10,641 nucleotides of DNA, taken from the NCBI GenBank assembly GCA_016789485.1, contig JAEURE010000065.1, positions 1 to 10,641 of the forward strand, written 5' to 3'. Position 1 is the first letter of the stretch, and each line of letters starts with the position of its first letter. The translations under genes were made by a program, and so were the position numbers. Origin of the DNA: Anaerolineales bacterium. Its GTDB lineage: Bacteria > Chloroflexota > Anaerolineae > Anaerolineales > Villigracilaceae. Below are positions 7,421-10,641 of this stretch, piece by piece. The notes below the pieces were generated by a model. It did not search any database. It was not told where the DNA came from and worked only from the letters and a program-made list of their open reading frames with translations.

Positions 7421-8580
7421 AAACCCTGTCCAACCTTTTCAAGAATAACATTCGCGAATATGGAATGTTGATCGCACTCGTTGCGATCATGATCTTCTTC
7501 TACTTCGTGACGGACGGTATCTTAATGAGGCCGGTCAACATCACTAATCTTGTTCTGCAAAACAGTTACGTCATTATCATGGCGCTGGGCATGCTGTTGA
7601 TCATCGTATCCGGTTGGATCGACCTGTCCGTCGGATCGATCGCTGCTTTTGTGGGCGCGATTGCCGGCGTCATGATGGTCAAATGGGGTTGGAATTGGGC
7701 GCTGGCCATGGTAGTCTGTTTACTGGTAGGCGGCTTGATTGGTGCCTGGCATGGGTATTGGGTCGCTTACGTAAAGATTCCAGCATTCATCGTGACATTG
7801 GCTGGTATGTTGATTTTCCGAGGTTTAACACTGGTTATGGTGCGTGGAGAGGCAATTGGTCCATTCCCCGTGCAGTTCAGCAGGATTAGTGCCGGCTTTA
7901 TCCCTGATTTCTTCAAGATGCAGGGCTTTCATTTGACAACAATCCTGATCGGCATCATCGTTTCCATCCTCCTGATCTGGTCTGACCTGCGCACCCGCCA
8001 AAATCAGATGAAATACGGTTTTGAGGTCACTCCCTTTTATTTCTTTGTAGCCAAACAAGTTTTGATCACAGCAGCTGTCATGGGGTTTTGTTACTTGATG
8101 GCTTCGTATAAGGGCATTCCAAACGTTCTTGTGATCATGTTCCCGCTCGTTGCAGCATACGCCTTCCTGACCAACCAAACTGTCATTGGTCGCCGCATCT
8201 ACGCGCTGGGCGGCAATGAAAAGGCTGCCCGCCTCTCGGGCGTCAATACTCCGCGTTTATTGTTCCTTACATTTGTTAACATGGGCGTCCTTGCAGCACT
8301 TGCAGGGATGATCGTGGCTGCCCGCTTGAACAGTGCCACTCCGAATGCGGGCGAAGGTTTTGAGTTGGATGTGATCGCTGCGTGTTTCATCGGCGGCGCC
8401 TCTGCCAGCGGCGGCATTGGTACCGTCATCGGCGCAGTGGTGGGAGCCTTTTTCATCGGCGTGATGAACAACGGCATGTCCCTTCTCGGCGTGGGCATCG
8501 ACTGGCAGCAGGCGATCAAAGGCTTTGTTCTATTGCTTGCAGTTTTCTTCGATGTATACAACAAGAACAAGAGTTCATAA
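7417..8580 (+). CDS. mmsB: Sugar ABC transporter permease, MmsB/GguB type
   Basis: This is the membrane-channel subunit of the CUT2 sugar importer, which works as a homodimer with the preceding ATPase and the ChvE-like lipoprotein. The 387-residue product is very hydrophobic with about ten membrane segments, the first at about residues 15-33. The BPD_transp_2 landmark [14 protein letters not shown] lies near residue 65. The cytoplasmic coupling segment [15 protein letters not shown] is near residue 266, and the glycine-rich [31 protein letters not shown] is near 327-357 as in RbsC/XylH-like permeases. A polar stretch at about 190-205 ([15 protein letters not shown]) is the insertion typical of the longer GguB/MmsB/XylH branch. 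Its ATG overlaps the ATPase stop as ATGA, with AAGAGG ten bases before it. It is the last gene of the transporter unit, followed by a terminator. Confidence 0.94.
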   Translation: MKTLSNLFKNNIREYGMLIALVAIMIFFYFVTDGILMRPVNITNLVLQNSYVIIMALGMLLIIVSGWIDLSVGSIAAFVGAIAGVMMVKWGWNWALAMVVCLLVGGLIGAWHGYWVAYVKIPAFIVTLAGMLIFRGLTLVMVRGEAIGPFPVQFSRISAGFIPDFFKMQGFHLTTILIGIIVSILLIWSDLRTRQNQMKYGFEVTPFYFFVAKQVLITAAVMGFCYLMASYKGIPNVLVIMFPLVAAYAFLTNQTVIGRRIYALGGNEKAARLSGVNTPRLLFLTFVNMGVLAALAGMIVAARLNSATPNAGEGFELDVIAACFIGGASASGGIGTVIGAVVGAFFIGVMNNGMSLLGVGIDWQQAIKGFVLLLAVFFDVYNKNKSS

Positions 8581-8619
8581 GTTAAGCAAACACATCAAAT
8601 GAAGGCAGTTTGCTTAACT
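8580..8619 (+). promoter_or_regulatory. Alternative stem that competes with the terminator
   Basis: AGTTAAGCAAAC at 8580-8591 pairs perfectly over 12 bp with GTTTGCTTAACT at 8608-8619, with a 16-base loop. Its 3' arm covers the terminator loop and the inner end of both terminator arms, so the two structures exclude each other. The geometry is that of an antiterminator, but no ligand-binding domain or leader peptide is evident. Confidence 0.45.
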
Positions 8620-8629
8620 GCCTTCATTT
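8597..8629 (+). terminator. Intrinsic terminator after the permease gene
   Basis: AAATGAAGGCAGTT at 8597-8610 pairs over 14 bp with AACTGCCTTCATTT at 8616-8629, with a five-base loop, and runs into a stretch of five T (8627-8631). It begins 17 bases after the permease stop codon. It should end the transporter transcript and separate it from the UPF0303-oxidoreductase genes. Confidence 0.8.
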
Positions 8630-8648
8630 TTGGAAAAAGTATTCATCA

Positions 8649-8677
8649 TTAAGTAGTAAATTTTCGGAAAATAATAT
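8649..8677 (+). promoter_or_regulatory. Possible promoter of the UPF0303-oxidoreductase unit
   Basis: TTAAGT at 8649-8654 and TAATAT at 8672-8677 are spaced by 17 bases in a very AT-rich stretch (8632-8727) after the terminator. The match is moderate, and AT-rich sequence gives such pairs by chance. The position nevertheless fits a second transcription unit. No copy of the ATGTTATCGATAACAT operator is present here. Confidence 0.35.
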
Positions 8678-8727
8678 ATATGTGTATTAATTAAAGCGAA
8701 TTGAGTTTTCGTAAATATTGTATTGCC

Positions 8728-8733
8728 AAAGGA
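8728..8733 (+). promoter_or_regulatory. Ribosome binding site of the UPF0303 gene
   Basis: AAAGGA at 8728-8733 lies eight bases before the ATG at 8742, which fixes this start over an in-frame TTG at 8718 that lies upstream of the site. Confidence 0.65.
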
Positions 8734-8741
8734 CAAAGTAC

Positions 8742-9209
8742 ATGGATGACATCCTAGTGAAATTATTACAGGAAGAACAGGAACTTCAGTTCATAAGTTT
8801 CAATGAATCCACAGCCTGGCAGATCGGCAGCCAGATGGTGGAGCATGCGATGCGTGAGAACATCCCCATCACGATTGATATTCAACGCGGAGAACATCAA
8901 CTGTTTCACGCCAGCATGCCCGGCACCGCCGCGGACAATGACGAGTGGGTCAAACGAAAAGTTCGTTTGGTGAATCGCTTCGGCCACAGTTCGTTTTACA
9001 TGGGGCAATTGCTAAAGAGCAAGGGCAAAAGTATCGAAGAAAGTTTTCTCATCCCTGAAAGTGAATTTGCTGCGCATGGCGGCTGCTTCCCCATTATCGT
9101 AAAAGGCACAGGCATGATCGGGATGATCACCGTCTCTGGTTTGCCACAAGAAGAAGACCACAAATTCGTTGTTGAATCGATCCGCGCATTTTTAGCCAAG
9201 GAGAAATAA
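8742..9209 (+). CDS. UPF0303 / HbpS-like (DUF336-type) protein
   Basis: This small, probably cytoplasmic protein of 155 residues has no signal peptide or membrane segment. It resembles the UPF0303 family (yeast YBR137W relatives), which share the GlcG/HbpS fold once named heme-degrading domain. Landmarks are ITIDIQRGEHQLFHASMPGT (43-62), DNDEWVKRKVRLVNRFGHSSFYMG (65-88), AAHGGCFPIIVKGTGMIGMITVSGLPQEEDH (110-140) and a closing helix VVESIRAFLA. The biochemical function of UPF0303 is not settled: relatives of the fold bind heme or cobalamin-like ligands, but that must not be assumed here. Only one base separates its stop from the ATG of the oxidoreductase, so the two are translated from one message and probably act in one pathway. 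The stop-proximal AAGGAG serves the next gene. Confidence 0.85.
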   Translation: MDDILVKLLQEEQELQFISFNESTAWQIGSQMVEHAMRENIPITIDIQRGEHQLFHASMPGTAADNDEWVKRKVRLVNRFGHSSFYMGQLLKSKGKSIEESFLIPESEFAAHGGCFPIIVKGTGMIGMITVSGLPQEEDHKFVVESIRAFLAKEK

Positions 9210-9210
9210 C

Positions 9211-10383
9211 ATGGGACTAAATCCAGTAATTGACATGTTGGGGCGCAGACTGCGATTAGCCGTCATCGGCGGCGGGTCTGGATCCTTCATCGGCGCAATG
9301 CACCGACAGGCAGCGCGACTCGATGACCGTTATCAGATTGTGACAGGCATCTTTTCGTCTGATCCTGCCAAGTCGAAGAAAGATGCGATGGAACTTGGGA
9401 TGGACGCCAATCGCATTTATCCAAGCGTCAAAGAAATGCTGGATGGTGAAGCCGCACGCAAAGACGGTGCGGATGTGATTGCCATCATGACTCCGAATGA
9501 CAGCCATTTTGATTATGCCATGTGGGCATTGGAACGCGGCTTTGACGTCATCTGTGATAAGCCGATGACCAATACGCTCGAAGAAGCAGAAACCCTGCAT
9601 AAAAAAGTGATGGGGACGGGCCTGGTCTTCTGCCTCACCCACAACTACACAGGCTACCCAATGGTGCGTCAGGCGAAAGCAATGGTCGCAGATGGGCAGC
9701 TTGGCACGATTCGACTCGTTCAGGTGGAATATGTTCAAGGCGGCAAAGCAGATGAAAGCAAGCCTGATCCGTCCGAGTCGTGGAGATTCGATCCCGTTCG
9801 CGGAGGTCCATCCCTCGTAATGGGCGACATCGGTTCGCACGCGCATAATCTGGTACGCTTCGTTACCGGACTTGAAATTGCAGAGGTTGCCGCGGAGATT
9901 GGCAACATCGTGCCGAACAGGGCGGTACACGATTATGGCGGCGCGTTATTACGCTTCGATAACGGCGCACGCGGAAGTTATTGGGTAACACAAGCGGCAG
10001 CGGGTGTGGAGAATTGTCTGCGCATTCGCGTGAGTGGCACAAAGGGTTCGCTGGAATGGATGCAGGAATTCCCACAGGCATTGACCTTCAAGCCATTGGG
10101 TGCGCCATCACAAAACAGAACTCCCAACGGACCCGGCACATTGCCGCTCTCTGCACGTTGCACTCGCTTGGTCGCGGGGCATCCCGAAGGTTTCCCCGAT
10201 GGCTTTGCAAATATCTACTCCGATGCTGCTGAAGCGATTGCCGCCAGGAGGTCAGGGAAGACCCCCGATCCCCTGGCAATGTATTTCCCGAACTCGTTCG
10301 ATGGCTTGATGACTTTGAAATTTGTCTTCAGCGCCATCGCATCCAGCAAAAACAATGGGCAGTGGACGAAATGCCAGGAATAA
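9211..10383 (+). CDS. Gfo/Idh/MocA-family NAD(P)-dependent oxidoreductase
   Basis: This enzyme probably oxidises or reduces a hydroxyl group of a sugar, sugar acid or inositol-like substrate with NAD(P). The 390-residue chain begins with an approximately 14-residue extension, then a Rossmann fold with LAVIGGGSGSFIG (16-28), the segment AIMTPNDSHF (91-100) and CDKPMT with catalytic Lys117 (the EKP-type motif, here DKP). The second domain has GDIGSHAHNL with Asp206 and His210, which together with Lys117 form the usual catalytic set. The start has AAGGAG at 9198-9203, seven bases upstream. It resembles dehydrogenases found next to sugar ABC transporters and inositol-type catabolic genes. The position between UPF0303 and an SDR gene fits carbohydrate catabolism. 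The substrate cannot be named from sequence. Confidence 0.92.
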   Translation: MGLNPVIDMLGRRLRLAVIGGGSGSFIGAMHRQAARLDDRYQIVTGIFSSDPAKSKKDAMELGMDANRIYPSVKEMLDGEAARKDGADVIAIMTPNDSHFDYAMWALERGFDVICDKPMTNTLEEAETLHKKVMGTGLVFCLTHNYTGYPMVRQAKAMVADGQLGTIRLVQVEYVQGGKADESKPDPSESWRFDPVRGGPSLVMGDIGSHAHNLVRFVTGLEIAEVAAEIGNIVPNRAVHDYGGALLRFDNGARGSYWVTQAAAGVENCLRIRVSGTKGSLEWMQEFPQALTFKPLGAPSQNRTPNGPGTLPLSARCTRLVAGHPEGFPDGFANIYSDAAEAIAARRSGKTPDPLAMYFPNSFDGLMTLKFVFSAIASSKNNGQWTKCQE

Positions 10384-10386
10384 AAG

Positions 10387-10641
10387 ATGCCTAACTCTGG
10401 GATTATTCTTGTAACAGGCGCAACAGGAAAAGTAGGCAAGGCTTTCATCAATCGCCTTCTTGCTGATTCACGTTTCAATTCTTTCACCGTTCGTGCCCTG
10501 TGCCACAACCGCGAGCTTCCCCCTCATCCACGCATTCAAAACATTCACGGCTCCATCGAACATCGCGACCTCGTTGAACAAGCGATGGACGGCGTCACAC
10601 ATGTTCTGCATCTTGCAACTGTCAAAGAGACACCCGAACAA
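10387..10641 (+). CDS. NAD-dependent epimerase/dehydratase (extended SDR), N-terminal part (3' end outside window)
   Basis: Eighty-five codons are visible before the window ends. The N-terminus IILVTGATGKVGKAF carries the TGxxGxxG nucleotide-binding motif (Gly11, Gly14, Gly17) of extended or atypical short-chain dehydrogenases. The VTHVLHLAT segment near residues 71-79 corresponds to the conserved hhHLAA region after the fourth strand of NAD-dependent epimerases. The ATG is three bases after the oxidoreductase stop, with AGGAA at 10376-10380 as ribosome binding site, so it belongs to the same operon. Family members act on sugars, nucleotide sugars or uronic acids; uronate dehydrogenase-like enzymes are one possibility. 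The truncated sequence does not allow a choice. Confidence 0.85.
   Translation, partial: MPNSGIILVTGATGKVGKAFINRLLADSRFNSFTVRALCHNRELPPHPRIQNIHGSIEHRDLVEQAMDGVTHVLHLATVKETPEQ

Noticed and set aside
9256..9930. Open frame of 224 codons on the minus strand over the oxidoreductase gene
   Set aside because: It is antisense to the Rossmann domain of a clear dehydrogenase and has no motif or ribosome binding context.
1..10641. CRISPR arrays, tRNA or rRNA genes, insertion sequences, phage or defence genes
   Set aside because: No regularly spaced repeats, cloverleaf signals, transposase or integrase motifs, or defence domains were seen on either strand.

Overview
The window looks like a stretch of bacterial chromosome of medium GC content. 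The style of the proteins (an Anaerolineae-like HypF/HypC/HypD/HypE set, a ChvE-type lipoprotein sugar transporter, a TTG-started LacI regulator) suggests a member of the Chloroflexota, probably Anaerolineae. This is inference from protein flavour only; no rRNA, tRNA or other phylogenetic marker is present. No phage, insertion sequence, CRISPR or toxin gene is visible. All convincing genes lie on the + strand.

Region 1 (1-3269) is the 3' part of a [NiFe]-hydrogenase maturation operon: the C-terminal part of HypF (its 5' end lies outside the window), then HypC, HypD and HypE. hypF and hypC are one base apart, hypC and hypD overlap by ATGA, and hypE follows after a short gap that carries an inverted repeat. 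Together these proteins make and deliver the Fe(CN)2(CO) centre: HypF and HypE make the cyanide ligand, and HypC and HypD hold the iron while it is assembled. No hydrogenase structural gene and no hypA or hypB is in the window.

Region 2 (3270-8631) is a sugar-uptake locus: a LacI-family repressor, a ChvE-like sugar-binding lipoprotein, a two-NBD ATPase (MmsA/GguA type) and a permease (MmsB/GguB type). The repressor gene has a near-consensus promoter. Directly after its -10 box lie two copies of a 16-bp palindrome, ATGTTATCGATAACAT, which overlap by 2 bp and form one 30-bp perfect palindrome, a very likely autoregulatory operator. No second copy was found before the binding-protein gene. Three further RNA-hairpin regions punctuate the locus: an 11-bp stem in the binding-protein leader, a 17-bp stem between the binding-protein and ATPase genes, and a terminator after the permease that overlaps a competing 12-bp stem.

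Region 3 (8632-10641) appears to be a second transcription unit: a UPF0303/HbpS-like (DUF336-type) protein, a Gfo/Idh/MocA NAD(P)-dependent oxidoreductase one base after it, and the start of an extended SDR/epimerase that runs off the window. These are plausible catabolic partners of the imported sugar or sugar derivative, but the substrate cannot be read from sequence alone.

No obviously new defence or mobile system was found. The most interesting items are the double operator, the mutually exclusive hairpins at the end of the transporter operon, and the uncharacterised UPF0303-oxidoreductase-SDR cassette.
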